DNA of 64,000 nucleotides from Gaetbulibacter sp. 4G1 (GTDB lineage: Bacteria; Bacteroidota; Bacteroidia; Flavobacteriales; Flavobacteriaceae): positions 310,001 through 374,000 of the forward strand of contig NZ_MDVN01000024.1 in the NCBI RefSeq assembly GCF_002741945.1. Reading direction: 5' to 3'. The notes beneath the pieces are model-generated. The model saw only the letters and a list, made by a program, of their open reading frames with translations, ran no database searches and had not been told where the DNA came from. This document shows positions 8,520 to 16,875 of this stretch, in pieces. A program made the translations under genes and the position numbers. Every line of letters starts with the position of its first letter. Positions within the stretch are counted from its first letter, which is position 1.

Positions 8520-9815
8520 ATGAAATTCTCAAATTTATTATTCTGTTTACTATTTATACTTTCTGCTTGTAAAAACGACTCTAAAACTGAGAATACTCTT
8601 TCGATAGAAGAACGTGCAAAATTAATTCATGAACGCGTTATTACATTAGATACGCATTGCGATATTGACGTGAATAATTTTACAGATTCAATTAACTATA
8701 CTCAAAACCTAGAGTCTCAAGTCAACCTGCCAAAAATGAAAGTTGGCGGTTTAGATGTTGCTTGGTTTATAGTTTATACAGGGCAAGATACTTTAACAGA
8801 AGAAGGCTATAAAAAAGCGTATGAAAATGCCATGTCCAAATTTAATGCTATCCATAAGTTGGTAAATGATATTGCTCCTAATGATATTGAACTAGCTACA
8901 ACCTCAAATGAGGTAAGAAGAATTTCAAAATCTGGCAAAAAAGTAGCTATGATTGGTATTGAAAACGGATACCCTGTTGGCTTAGACATTAAAAATATTG
9001 AAAAATTCTATAATCTTGGCGGGCGGTATATGTCGCTTGCACATAACGGCCATAGTCAATTATCAGACAGTAATACTGGTGAAGCAGATGATGTTTGGCT
9101 GCACAATGGCTTAAGTGATTTGGGAAAAGAAGTCATTAAAGAAATGAACCGTTTAGGCATGATCATAGATGTTTCTCACCCATCAAAAGAAGCTATGAGA
9201 CAAATGATTGAATTAAGTAAAGCACCTATAATTGCATCACATTCGTCAGCTAGAGCTTTGTGCGACCATAGTAGAAATTTAGATGACGAACAGTTAGAGT
9301 GGATGAAAGAGAATGGAGGTGTTGTACAAACTGTTGCATTCAAAAGCTACCTTAATAAAGAGAAAAGTGAAGCGAGAGAAGCGACATTAAACAAGTTAAG
9401 AAATCAAGTAGCAGATTCTTTAGGCCTTAAATGGTATGGTAAATGGGAGTTTAGAAGTCTAGACAAACAAATACAAGATTCGCTAAAAGTCAATGATCGT
9501 TGGAATTCAATTCCAAAAATTGTAAGTAAAAAAATATCAAAAACACAAGATTTTCCTAAAGAGGTGGATGTAGTAGATTTTGTAAATCATATTGATTATT
9601 TAGTAAAAAAAATAGGCTTAAGACAAGTTGGTATAAGCAGTGATTTTGATGGAGGCGGTGGTATTAAAGGTTGGAGTGATGCCTCAGAAACCTTTAATGT
9701 TACCTTAGAATTAGTAAAACGTGGTTATACTGAAGAGGAAATCGAAATGCTTTGGAGTGGTAATTTATTGCGTGTTTTAGATGAAGTTGAAGCGGTTTCA
9801 AAAACACTTAATTAA
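8520..9815 (+). CDS. Membrane dipeptidase, M19 family, lipoprotein
   Basis: I choose the ATG at 8520 rather than an upstream TTG because it gives a proper lipoprotein signal (MKFSNLLF... LSAC). The 431-residue enzyme shows the M19 (renal dipeptidase-like) zinc motifs: THCDID near the N-terminus, SLAHNGHSQLSDS, IIDVSHPS, ASHSSARALCDHSRN and GISSDFDGGGG. M19 enzymes hydrolyse dipeptides, including L-D types, with two zinc ions. It should act in the periplasm, perhaps on peptides released by the neighbouring secreted peptidases. Its stop codon overlaps that of the convergent sterol-desaturase-like gene by 4 nt. Confidence 0.92.
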   Translation: MKFSNLLFCLLFILSACKNDSKTENTLSIEERAKLIHERVITLDTHCDIDVNNFTDSINYTQNLESQVNLPKMKVGGLDVAWFIVYTGQDTLTEEGYKKAYENAMSKFNAIHKLVNDIAPNDIELATTSNEVRRISKSGKKVAMIGIENGYPVGLDIKNIEKFYNLGGRYMSLAHNGHSQLSDSNTGEADDVWLHNGLSDLGKEVIKEMNRLGMIIDVSHPSKEAMRQMIELSKAPIIASHSSARALCDHSRNLDDEQLEWMKENGGVVQTVAFKSYLNKEKSEAREATLNKLRNQVADSLGLKWYGKWEFRSLDKQIQDSLKVNDRWNSIPKIVSKKISKTQDFPKEVDVVDFVNHIDYLVKKIGLRQVGISSDFDGGGGIKGWSDASETFNVTLELVKRGYTEEEIEMLWSGNLLRVLDEVEAVSKTLN

Positions 9816-10684
9816 TCATTCTTTTTAAAGCCATAAAGTAATTGCTTAAAAAAGTTTTTAGGCATGTTTTTATCATCTTCATAACCTAATTTAATAGTTC
9901 CACTTTTTTCTGGAATGTAATTTGTTTTAAAAAGATAATCCCAGATACTTAAACTGATTCCAAAGTTTACACCGTTTTTACGAACATTTGGTAGCGTAAA
10001 AGCGTGATGATACAGATGCATAACTGGGTTATTAAAAATATACTTTAAATATCCGTAAGTCAGTTTTACATTGGCATGATTTAGGTGACCAATGGTTATA
10101 GCTATAAAATGAACAATAAATGCTTGTTCCGGTTCAAATCCGCCCAAAAGCATAACTACTAAAACCTTTAGCGGTTTATAAAAAATGTTTTCCATCCAGT
10201 GGTAACGCAAATGTGCTGCAAACCCCATTTCTTTTACAGAATGGTGCACTTTATGAAACTTCCATAAAATATTATATCGATGCAATAAAACGTGAGTAAA
10301 CCATTGCACAAAATCTTGAATTAAGAAAAAAACAAGTAGTTGGATCCACATTGGAAAAGTAGCAATGTTAATTACCGCTAGAGATTGAGTGGTTATTCCT
10401 AAATCTAAAAGTAATACCTCCAAACATTTATAAATACCACTAATAACAATAGTAAAAACAAAGAAATTAAAAAACATATAAAACCCATCAAGCCAAAAGT
10501 CTTTTCTGAAAATAGATTGATTTTTTCGCCAAGGAAAAGTAATTTCTAATACCCAAACGATAAACGAAATGATTACTAATCCCCAAAAATAGTTTGAATA
10601 CCAAGGCACATTAAAAATAATAGAATCCCATGTCCAGTTTAATGTTCCTTTTACAGCACCAAAAAAATGTTCAAGGTATTTCAT
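9812..10684 (-). CDS. Sterol desaturase / fatty acid hydroxylase-like membrane protein
   Basis: The 290-residue protein has four to five membrane segments and the three histidine clusters of the di-iron fatty acid hydroxylase superfamily: FTHVLLHRYNILWKFHKVHHS in the middle, GHLNHAN, and MHLYHHAF. Members insert hydroxyl groups or double bonds into lipids or related hydrophobic substrates. Bacterial homologues act on carotenoids, hopanoids, alkylglycerols or fatty acids; nothing here picks one. It lies 8 nt downstream of the E1 dehydrogenase gene on the same strand and is probably cotranscribed. Branched-chain fatty acid supply by that enzyme makes a lipid substrate plausible. Confidence 0.85.
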   Translation of the reverse strand: MKYLEHFFGAVKGTLNWTWDSIIFNVPWYSNYFWGLVIISFIVWVLEITFPWRKNQSIFRKDFWLDGFYMFFNFFVFTIVISGIYKCLEVLLLDLGITTQSLAVINIATFPMWIQLLVFFLIQDFVQWFTHVLLHRYNILWKFHKVHHSVKEMGFAAHLRYHWMENIFYKPLKVLVVMLLGGFEPEQAFIVHFIAITIGHLNHANVKLTYGYLKYIFNNPVMHLYHHAFTLPNVRKNGVNFGISLSIWDYLFKTNYIPEKSGTIKLGYEDDKNMPKNFFKQLLYGFKKND

Positions 10685-10692
10685 TACTAAAG

Positions 10693-12696
10693 TTAATATG
10701 CTAAAAGGTCTTTTAAATCAGTTTCAAACCTACTTTTTGCAAGATATTGTTCCTCTAACTGATTAATAAAAGGTATAGGTGTTTCCATACTTGCAACTCG
10801 CTTTACTGGTGCATCTAAATACTCAAAACACTGCTCCATTATAAGAGCAGAAATATCGCTAGCAATTCCTCCAAACAAAGAGTCTTCATGTAAAATAATT
10901 GCTCTACCAGTCTTCTTTACCGAAGCATAAATAGCATCGGTATCTAAAGGTTGTAATGTTCTTAAATCTAAAACATCAGCATTTATTGTTGGATTTTGTT
11001 CTAAAGTTTCCAACGCCCAATGTACCGCAGCGCCATAAGCAATTATAGTTACATCGTCTCCTTCTTTTAGAATAGAAGCTTTTCCAAAAGGAAGTGTATA
11101 GTAATCAGCAGGAACTTCTTGACGAATACTTCTATATAAACCTTTGTGCTCAAAAAACAAAACAGGATTAGGGTCGTTAATAGCTGTTGCTAACAACCCT
11201 TTAGCATCAAAAGGAAATGCTGGATAAACTACTTTTAAACCTGGTGTTTTAGTAAACCAAGCTTCATTCGTTTGCGAGTGAAAAGGGCCAGCAGCTACAC
11301 CTCCACCACAAGGCATTCTTAAAACAACATCGGCATTCTGGTTCCATCTATAATGCGATTTTGCTAAATAATTAACTACGGGATTAAAGCCAGAAGTGAC
11401 AAAATCTGCAAATTGCATTTCTACAACGCTTTTAACCCCAGCAATTGAAAGCCCCATTGCGGTCTCTACAATTGCCGATTCGCAAATAGGCGTGTTTCGC
11501 ACTCTATCTTTTCCAAAAGCCTCGACAAAGCCATCAGTAATTTTAAAAACACCTCCATATTCTGCAATATCTTGCCCCATAATTACCAAATCATTATGCT
11601 GCTGCATGCTTTGCTTTAGCCCATCAGAAATGGCATCTATTAAACGAATTTCTTTTGCTTTTGAATTAAAGTTAAACTCTTCATATACAAATGATTGATA
11701 TACATCATTTAACTCATTAGTTTTATTAGGAATAATTGCTTCTTCATTATAAGCAATATCTAAATTATCATTAATTTCTTTTAAAATATTTTCTTTTATA
11801 GAAACTTCTTCTGTATCTGTTAATAATCCTTTTTCTTTTAAAAAGGATTGAAAATTAACAACAGGGTCTTTCTTTGCCCAAGAATCCATAAGATCTTGAG
11901 GCACATATTTTGTCCCACTAGCCTCTTCATGACCGCGCATTCTAAACGTTTTAAACTCTAATAAAACGGGTCTTGGCGTTTCACGAATACTTTCAGCTAT
12001 TTCGTTAACTCTAGTATATACTTCTATAATATTATTCCCATCTATAATATGAGACTCCATTCCGTATCCTATAGCTCTATCTGCAATATCTTTGCAATTA
12101 TATTGTTCATTTGTTGGTGTAGATAGTCCGTAACCATTATTCTCAACACAAAACATAACTGGTAATCCCCACACTGAAGCAACATTTAAAGCTTCATGAA
12201 AATCACCCTCGCTAGTACCTCCTTCGCCTGTAAAAACTGCAGTAACTTCGTTTTTACTTTTTAATTTACTTGCTAAAGCTATGCCATCAGCAACGCCCAA
12301 TTGTGGCCCAAGATGAGATATCATACCAACAATTTTGTAATCTTGAGTGCCAAAGTGAAACGATCTATCTCGCCCTTTTGTAAAACCCGATGCTTTTCCT
12401 TGCCATTGTGCAAATAACCTATGCAAGGGGATTTCTCTAGTAGTAAAAACGCCCAAGTTTCTGTGCATAGGCAACATATACTCATTTTTATCCATCGCCA
12501 TTGTAACTCCAACAGAAATTGCTTCTTGACCAATACCAGAAAACCATTTGCTTATTTTCCCTTGACGCAGAAGAATAAGCATTTTCTCTTCAATCATTCT
12601 TGGCTTAAGCATGTTTTTGTAAAGCTCAATTAATCTACTCTCGTCTAGACCTTTAATGTTGTAATCAATGTTAAATAAAGACATTGTTTTGCTCAT
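10693..12696 (-). CDS. 2-oxoacid dehydrogenase E1, fused alpha and beta subunits
   Basis: The 667-residue product joins an E1 alpha domain (about 1-330), with the thiamine diphosphate motif GEGGTSEGDFHEALN...ENNGYG, to an E1 beta domain (about 345-667) starting RLIDAISDGL and including DIAEYGGVF and GGVAAGPFHSQ. Two-chain E1 of this type decarboxylates branched-chain 2-oxoacids (or pyruvate) and passes the acyl group to E2. The fusion is common in Bacteroidota. The resemblance is closest to branched-chain enzymes, but specificity cannot be fixed by eye. No E2 or E3 gene is in the window. It is divergent from the 2OG oxygenase gene across a repeat-rich promoter region. Confidence 0.9.
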   Translation of the reverse strand: MSKTMSLFNIDYNIKGLDESRLIELYKNMLKPRMIEEKMLILLRQGKISKWFSGIGQEAISVGVTMAMDKNEYMLPMHRNLGVFTTREIPLHRLFAQWQGKASGFTKGRDRSFHFGTQDYKIVGMISHLGPQLGVADGIALASKLKSKNEVTAVFTGEGGTSEGDFHEALNVASVWGLPVMFCVENNGYGLSTPTNEQYNCKDIADRAIGYGMESHIIDGNNIIEVYTRVNEIAESIRETPRPVLLEFKTFRMRGHEEASGTKYVPQDLMDSWAKKDPVVNFQSFLKEKGLLTDTEEVSIKENILKEINDNLDIAYNEEAIIPNKTNELNDVYQSFVYEEFNFNSKAKEIRLIDAISDGLKQSMQQHNDLVIMGQDIAEYGGVFKITDGFVEAFGKDRVRNTPICESAIVETAMGLSIAGVKSVVEMQFADFVTSGFNPVVNYLAKSHYRWNQNADVVLRMPCGGGVAAGPFHSQTNEAWFTKTPGLKVVYPAFPFDAKGLLATAINDPNPVLFFEHKGLYRSIRQEVPADYYTLPFGKASILKEGDDVTIIAYGAAVHWALETLEQNPTINADVLDLRTLQPLDTDAIYASVKKTGRAIILHEDSLFGGIASDISALIMEQCFEYLDAPVKRVASMETPIPFINQLEEQYLAKSRFETDLKDLLAY

Positions 12697-12719
12697 AAAA
12701 CTGATGTTTCAAATTTCAT

Positions 12720-12727
12720 CAAATATA
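12720..12727 (-). promoter_or_regulatory. Putative -7 box of the E1 gene
   Basis: The minus strand reads TATATTTG, a full match to TAnnTTTG, 24 nt before the E1 start codon. Confidence 0.55.
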
Positions 12728-12764
12728 ATATAAAATGGATATAACTATAAGAAAGTTATATGAA

Positions 12765-12816
12765 TTTGTAAACTTAAAAATTTACAATGTTTTTGTACAT
12801 TTGTAAGACTTACAAA
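12765..12816. promoter_or_regulatory. Two inverted repeats of a TTTGTAA half-site in a divergent promoter
   Basis: TTGTAAA (12766-12772) and TTTACAA (12781-12787) form one inverted repeat. TTTGTAAGACTTACAAA (12800-12816) is a perfect 8-bp inverted repeat around one base and overlaps the -7 box and likely start site of the forward gene. The same half-site occurs four times between two divergent promoters, so this looks like a regulator binding region. The regulator is not identified. Confidence 0.5.
12796..12803 (+). promoter_or_regulatory. Putative -7 box of the 2OG oxygenase operon
   Basis: TACATTTG matches TAnnTTTG exactly and lies 27 nt before the start codon at 12831. Its last bases are part of the palindrome at 12800-12816. 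Confidence 0.6.
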
Positions 12817-12830
12817 TTAAAATTATTCTT

Positions 12831-13781
12831 ATGAATATTATACCTAGTGTTAATTTAAATGACTTTATTTCTAACGATCCTGTTAAAAAACAAAACTTCG
12901 TAGATGCTATTGGAAAAGCATATGAAGAGATAGGCTTTGTAGCGCTTAAAGGTCATTTTTTAGATGATAAGTTAGTTGACGATTTATATGGTGAAGTAAA
13001 GAACTTTTTTAGTTTACCAACAGAAACAAAGCAAAAATATGAAATCCCAGGGATAGGCGGTCAACGTGGTTATGTATCTTTTGGAAAAGAAAGTGCTAAA
13101 GGAAAAAAAGAAGGTGATTTAAAAGAGTTTTGGCATTTTGGTCAATATGTTGAGGACAACACTGACCTAAAAGCTGAATATCCAGAAAACGTAAATGTAA
13201 AAGAATTACCAAATTTTAATGAAGTTGGAAAAGAAGCATATAAAATGCTTGAAAAAACCGCTAAATATGTATTGCGCGCATTAGCACTACATTTAGGTTT
13301 AGAAGAAATGTATTTTGACAACTACATTCATAATGGAAACTCAATTTTAAGACCTATTCATTACCCCCCAATTACAGAAGAACCAAAAGAAGCTGTTCGT
13401 GCAGCAGCACACGGAGACATTAACTTAATAACCCTTTTAATGGGGGCTCAAGGTCGTGGATTACAAGTACAAAATCATAATGGAGAATGGATTGATGCAA
13501 TTGCAGAATCTGATGAACTTATGATTAACGTTGGTGATATGCTATCAAGACATACAAACAATAAATTAAAATCTACTATACATCGCGTAATTAATCCTCC
13601 AAAAGAGCTTTGGGGTACTTCTAGATATTCTATTCCATTTTTTATGCATCCAATAAGCGAAATGAAGTTGGACGTTTTAGAGGGGTGTATTGATGAAAAA
13701 AACCCAAAAAAGTTTGATGATATTACAGCTGGTCAGTTCTTAAATGAACGCTTAATTGAATTAGGTCTTATTAAAAAATAG
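12831..13781 (+). CDS. 2-oxoglutarate/Fe(II)-dependent oxygenase, isopenicillin N synthase family
   Basis: The 316-residue protein has the N-terminal non-heme dioxygenase segment and the C-terminal 2OG-Fe(II) domain of the isopenicillin N synthase family. The iron ligands are visible as HGD (in AAHGDINLITLL) and the later His in STIHRVI, followed by RYSIPFF, whose Arg and Ser bind 2-oxoglutarate. Members oxidise very varied small molecules, so the substrate is open. It heads a forward gene run (SUI1, DUF1835, phosphorylase, binding protein) with gaps of 3-12 nt or an overlap, so it is probably the first gene of that operon. Confidence 0.88.
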   Translation: MNIIPSVNLNDFISNDPVKKQNFVDAIGKAYEEIGFVALKGHFLDDKLVDDLYGEVKNFFSLPTETKQKYEIPGIGGQRGYVSFGKESAKGKKEGDLKEFWHFGQYVEDNTDLKAEYPENVNVKELPNFNEVGKEAYKMLEKTAKYVLRALALHLGLEEMYFDNYIHNGNSILRPIHYPPITEEPKEAVRAAAHGDINLITLLMGAQGRGLQVQNHNGEWIDAIAESDELMINVGDMLSRHTNNKLKSTIHRVINPPKELWGTSRYSIPFFMHPISEMKLDVLEGCIDEKNPKKFDDITAGQFLNERLIELGLIKK

Positions 13782-13792
13782 TACACTTTTTT

Positions 13793-14122
13793 ATGGATTT
13801 ACAAGACCAATTAAAAAATTTATTTCCTGAGCATATTTCTGAAAACCCAACTGAAGACAATCAAAAAGATGATTCTTTATGGATGCAAGATGAGCCCATT
13901 ATTTGCAAATATGAAAAACGAAAAGGTAAGCCTATAACTATTTTAGAAGGATACACTGGAGCGATAGAAGATTTTAAAGCCTTGGCAAAAGAAATTAAAA
14001 CAAAGCTAAGTGTTGGAGGTAGTTTTAAAGATGATAAGATAATTATTCAAGGAGATTACCGTGATAAGATTATGAACATACTTAAAGACAAAGGTTTTAA
14101 TGTGAAGCGAGTTGGAGGTTAA
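13793..14122 (+). CDS. SUI1/YciH-family translation factor
   Basis: The 109-residue protein has a variable acidic N-terminus (about 1-35) and a SUI1/eIF1-like domain containing YTGAIEDFKALAKEIKTKLS, GGSFKDDKIIIQGD and the end VKRVGG. Bacterial homologues (YciH) resemble eukaryotic eIF1 and are thought to influence start-codon choice at the small ribosomal subunit. It follows the oxygenase gene by 11 nt and precedes the DUF1835 gene by 3 nt. Confidence 0.9.
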   Translation: MDLQDQLKNLFPEHISENPTEDNQKDDSLWMQDEPIICKYEKRKGKPITILEGYTGAIEDFKALAKEIKTKLSVGGSFKDDKIIIQGDYRDKIMNILKDKGFNVKRVGG

Positions 14123-14125
14123 TAT

Positions 14126-15067
14126 ATGGCAAAGCAATCATTACATATTACAAATGGAAGCAATTTAACTAATTATTTAAATGAGCTAAATTTTAAAGGA
14201 GATTTTTTGACTTGGCATGAAATGCTATGTGAAGGCCCCACAAGCAAACTCATAAATTCTGAGTTATTTTTAAATGCTAGAAAATCATTTTTAAATCATT
14301 TCTATGATGTTGAAATTGATGAGTATGAATATAAAAACGAATTGCAAAAGCTTGACAAGAAAGATGAGTATTCAAAAATAGTATTATGGTTTGAATATGA
14401 CTTATTCTGTCATATAAATATGATTGCAGTTATTAATCTTATTCAACAGCAAAAAATAAACCTTCCTATTTACCTTGTTTGCAGTGGTAGAATTGAAGGT
14501 GATAAAAACCTAAGAGGGCTTAGTGAATTAAGTCCAGAACAAATAGAACAACACTATAAAAACAGAATTAAATTATCTGATCAAGATATAGATATTGCAG
14601 TCAGTGTTTGGCAAATTTACTGTGGTAAAGATCACAATTTGTTAAAGCCATATATTACTAAAAAATCGTCTTTTGAATATTTAGGATGTTGTTTAAAAGC
14701 CCACCTAAAGCGTTTTCCAGATTCTAGAAATGGTTTAAATGCTTTAGAGTATAATATTCTGGAGCTTCTCAATAAATATGAAATAAAATCTGAACACCAC
14801 CTGTTAGGTTATGCTCTAAATTATCAAGGGTATTACGGATTTGGAGATATTCAATTAAAAAGAATTATAGACAAACTATCTCTATTCTTTTCAGAAGAAA
14901 ACGGTTACTTAAAACTAAACAGAAAAGGACATGAAGCCTTAATTGGTCAACACAATTTTTCTGCTAAAATCAATAATAAAATAATTTTTGGTGGTGTGAA
15001 TAAATTCGATTTCCAATTCAATAAACTACAAAATAAGCTTGTAAAAACTGTAATAGATGCCTATTAA
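14126..15067 (+). CDS. DUF1835-domain protein
   Basis: The 313-residue protein begins LHITNGSNLTNYL and continues with FLTWHEMLCEGP, the signature of the DUF1835 family. The middle contains IVLWFEYDLFCHIN, and the C-terminal third looks like a winged-helix domain (LEYNILELLNKY to LNRKGHEALIG). No catalytic activity is established for the family that I can name. There is no signal peptide, so it is cytoplasmic. It sits 3 nt after the SUI1 gene and overlaps the phosphorylase gene by 11 nt, which implies coupled translation. Confidence 0.8.
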   Translation: MAKQSLHITNGSNLTNYLNELNFKGDFLTWHEMLCEGPTSKLINSELFLNARKSFLNHFYDVEIDEYEYKNELQKLDKKDEYSKIVLWFEYDLFCHINMIAVINLIQQQKINLPIYLVCSGRIEGDKNLRGLSELSPEQIEQHYKNRIKLSDQDIDIAVSVWQIYCGKDHNLLKPYITKKSSFEYLGCCLKAHLKRFPDSRNGLNALEYNILELLNKYEIKSEHHLLGYALNYQGYYGFGDIQLKRIIDKLSLFFSEENGYLKLNRKGHEALIGQHNFSAKINNKIIFGGVNKFDFQFNKLQNKLVKTVIDAY

Positions 15068-15926
15068 AGATTCTGAATTAATTTTAAATGCAGATGGTAG
15101 TATTTATCATTTAAATTTAAAACCTGAAAACATTGCTAATACCATCATTTTTGTAGGCGATCAATATCGTGTTGAGAAAGTTTCTAAGCATTTTGATAGT
15201 ATAGAATTTAAAACTCAAAAACGTGAGTTTAAAACGCATACTGGGTATTATAAAAACAAACGGATTTCTGTAATTTCTACAGGTATTGGTCCAGATAACA
15301 TAGATATTGTTTTAAATGAATTGGATGCACTTGTTAATATTGATTTGAAAACAAAAATGCCAAAAGAGTCTTTTACAAGTCTTAATATTATTAGAATTGG
15401 TACCTCTGGCTCTCTACAAAATAACATTCCTGTTGATTCGTTTCTACTAAGTTCGTATGGATTAGATTTAAATGGTATGCTTCACTCCTATCAAATAAAA
15501 TCTATTTCAGAACCTGAGATTGAAGATGCTTTTATACAACAAACTAACTGGTCTCCTTTAAAAGCAAGACCAATTGCAATTAAAAATAGTGAGGTTTTAG
15601 AAAAAAAACTTAAAAGTAAAAGTACCTATTCTGGATTAACAGCAACAGCTGGTGGGTTTTATGGCCCACAAGGGCGCATACTACGCTTGCCTATAGAAGA
15701 CAATGCTTTAAACAGCAAAATGGACGCTTTTAATTTTAATGGTGTTTGTATTACAAATCTTGAAATGGAAACCTCTGCCATTTATGGGTTATCAAAACTT
15801 TTAGGGCATCATGCCGTATCATTAAATGCCATAATTGCCAATAGAGCCAATGGCACTTTTAGTAAAAATGCTCCGAAAGTAATTGAAGACTTAATTATAT
15901 ATACTTTAAACAAAATAGTAAAATAA
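15057..15926 (+). CDS. Nucleoside phosphorylase (uridine phosphorylase-like)
   Basis: The 289-residue protein has the PNP/UDP phosphorylase fold: a phosphate-binding segment ISTGIGPDNIDIVLNEL, the strand RIGTSGSLQ, a GGFYGPQGR loop and the base/ribose segment NLEMETSAIYGLSKLLGH. Such enzymes split nucleosides with phosphate into a base and ribose-1-phosphate. It is longer than DeoD and more like the nucleosidase/uridine-phosphorylase branch. The ATG lies inside the end of the DUF1835 gene. A second phosphorylase (DeoD) occurs at 47.6 kb. Confidence 0.85.
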   Translation: MPIKDSELILNADGSIYHLNLKPENIANTIIFVGDQYRVEKVSKHFDSIEFKTQKREFKTHTGYYKNKRISVISTGIGPDNIDIVLNELDALVNIDLKTKMPKESFTSLNIIRIGTSGSLQNNIPVDSFLLSSYGLDLNGMLHSYQIKSISEPEIEDAFIQQTNWSPLKARPIAIKNSEVLEKKLKSKSTYSGLTATAGGFYGPQGRILRLPIEDNALNSKMDAFNFNGVCITNLEMETSAIYGLSKLLGHHAVSLNAIIANRANGTFSKNAPKVIEDLIIYTLNKIVK

Positions 15927-15938
15927 CGAATTGATTTA

Positions 15939-16793
15939 ATGAAGAAAGTTAACATTGGTGGTGTGCCAGAACATTTTAATTTGGCGTGGTATTTAACATT
16001 GAAAAACGGAGAATACAAAGATAAGGGGATCAATTTGCGATGGCACGATTACTATGGCGGAACTGGTGTTATGTGTAAGGCTTTAAGAGAAAAAAAGATT
16101 GACATAGCTGTTATTCTTACTGAAGGTATCGTAAAAGATATTATTGATGGCAACCCAAGTAAAATTGTGCAAACATTTGTACAAACTCCTTTAATTTGGG
16201 GTATTCATGTCGCTAATAATTCTCCTTATAAAACCATAGAGGATATAAAAGGAAAAAAAGCAGCTATTAGCAGATATGGTTCAGGCTCTCACTTAATGGC
16301 CTATATAAATGCCGAAAACAATACATGGGATTTAAAAAAAGATCTTGATTTCGAAATAATTAAAAACTTAGATGGTGCGGTTGAAGGTTTAACAAACGGA
16401 ACAGCAGATTATTTTCTTTGGGAAAAATTCACAACCAAGCCTTTGGTTGACAATGGTACTTTTAGACGCATTGGCAACTGTCCATCTCCTTGGCCTTGTT
16501 TTGTTATTGCTGTGCGCGAAGATTTTATCGAATCAAATAAAGAAGATTTACAATACATCTTAGATATAATTAACAATACCACTGCTGAGTTTAAAAATAT
16601 TCCTAGCATAGATAAAACAATTGCAAATCGTTATGAACAACAATTAGATGATGTACAAGAGTGGCTAAGTCTAACTGAATGGTCTCAAAAACTTATCGAT
16701 AAAAAAACACTTAATAACGTACAAAAAGAATTATTTGCTTTAAACATAATCCCAAAAGTTGTTAATTACGAAAAGCTTGTACATAAATTATAG
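15939..16793 (+). CDS. Substrate-binding (SsuA/THI5-like) protein without signal peptide
   Basis: The 284-residue protein is a two-lobed periplasmic-binding-protein fold of the NitT/TauT/THI5 type: FNLAWYLTLKNGEYKDKGI, GGTGVMCKALREKKIDIAVILTEG and the SRYGSGSH segment of lobe two. Typical members deliver nitrate, sulfonates or pyrimidines to ABC transporters. This one starts directly with MKKVNIGG, has no signal peptide or lipobox, and no permease or ATPase gene is near, so a cytoplasmic binding or enzymatic role (THI5 itself is an enzyme) is possible. It follows the phosphorylase gene by 12 nt and is the last gene of the run. Confidence 0.78.
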   Translation: MKKVNIGGVPEHFNLAWYLTLKNGEYKDKGINLRWHDYYGGTGVMCKALREKKIDIAVILTEGIVKDIIDGNPSKIVQTFVQTPLIWGIHVANNSPYKTIEDIKGKKAAISRYGSGSHLMAYINAENNTWDLKKDLDFEIIKNLDGAVEGLTNGTADYFLWEKFTTKPLVDNGTFRRIGNCPSPWPCFVIAVREDFIESNKEDLQYILDIINNTTAEFKNIPSIDKTIANRYEQQLDDVQEWLSLTEWSQKLIDKKTLNNVQKELFALNIIPKVVNYEKLVHKL

Positions 16794-16848
16794 GCTCTTC
16801 AATTTCTTAAACAAATGTTAATACTACCACTAAAGCTATACTTATAGC

Positions 16849-16856
16849 TATTTTTG
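16849..16856 (+). promoter_or_regulatory. Putative -7 box of the TlpA-like gene
   Basis: TATTTTTG matches TAnnTTTG, 19 nt before the start codon at 16876. No clear -33 element. Confidence 0.5.
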
Positions 16857-16875
16857 TCATAATAAAAATATAAAA

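Noticed and set aside
12800-12816. TTTGTAAGACTTACAAA as a terminator of either gene
   Set aside because: It lies upstream of both divergent genes and overlaps a promoter box, so a regulatory site is more likely.
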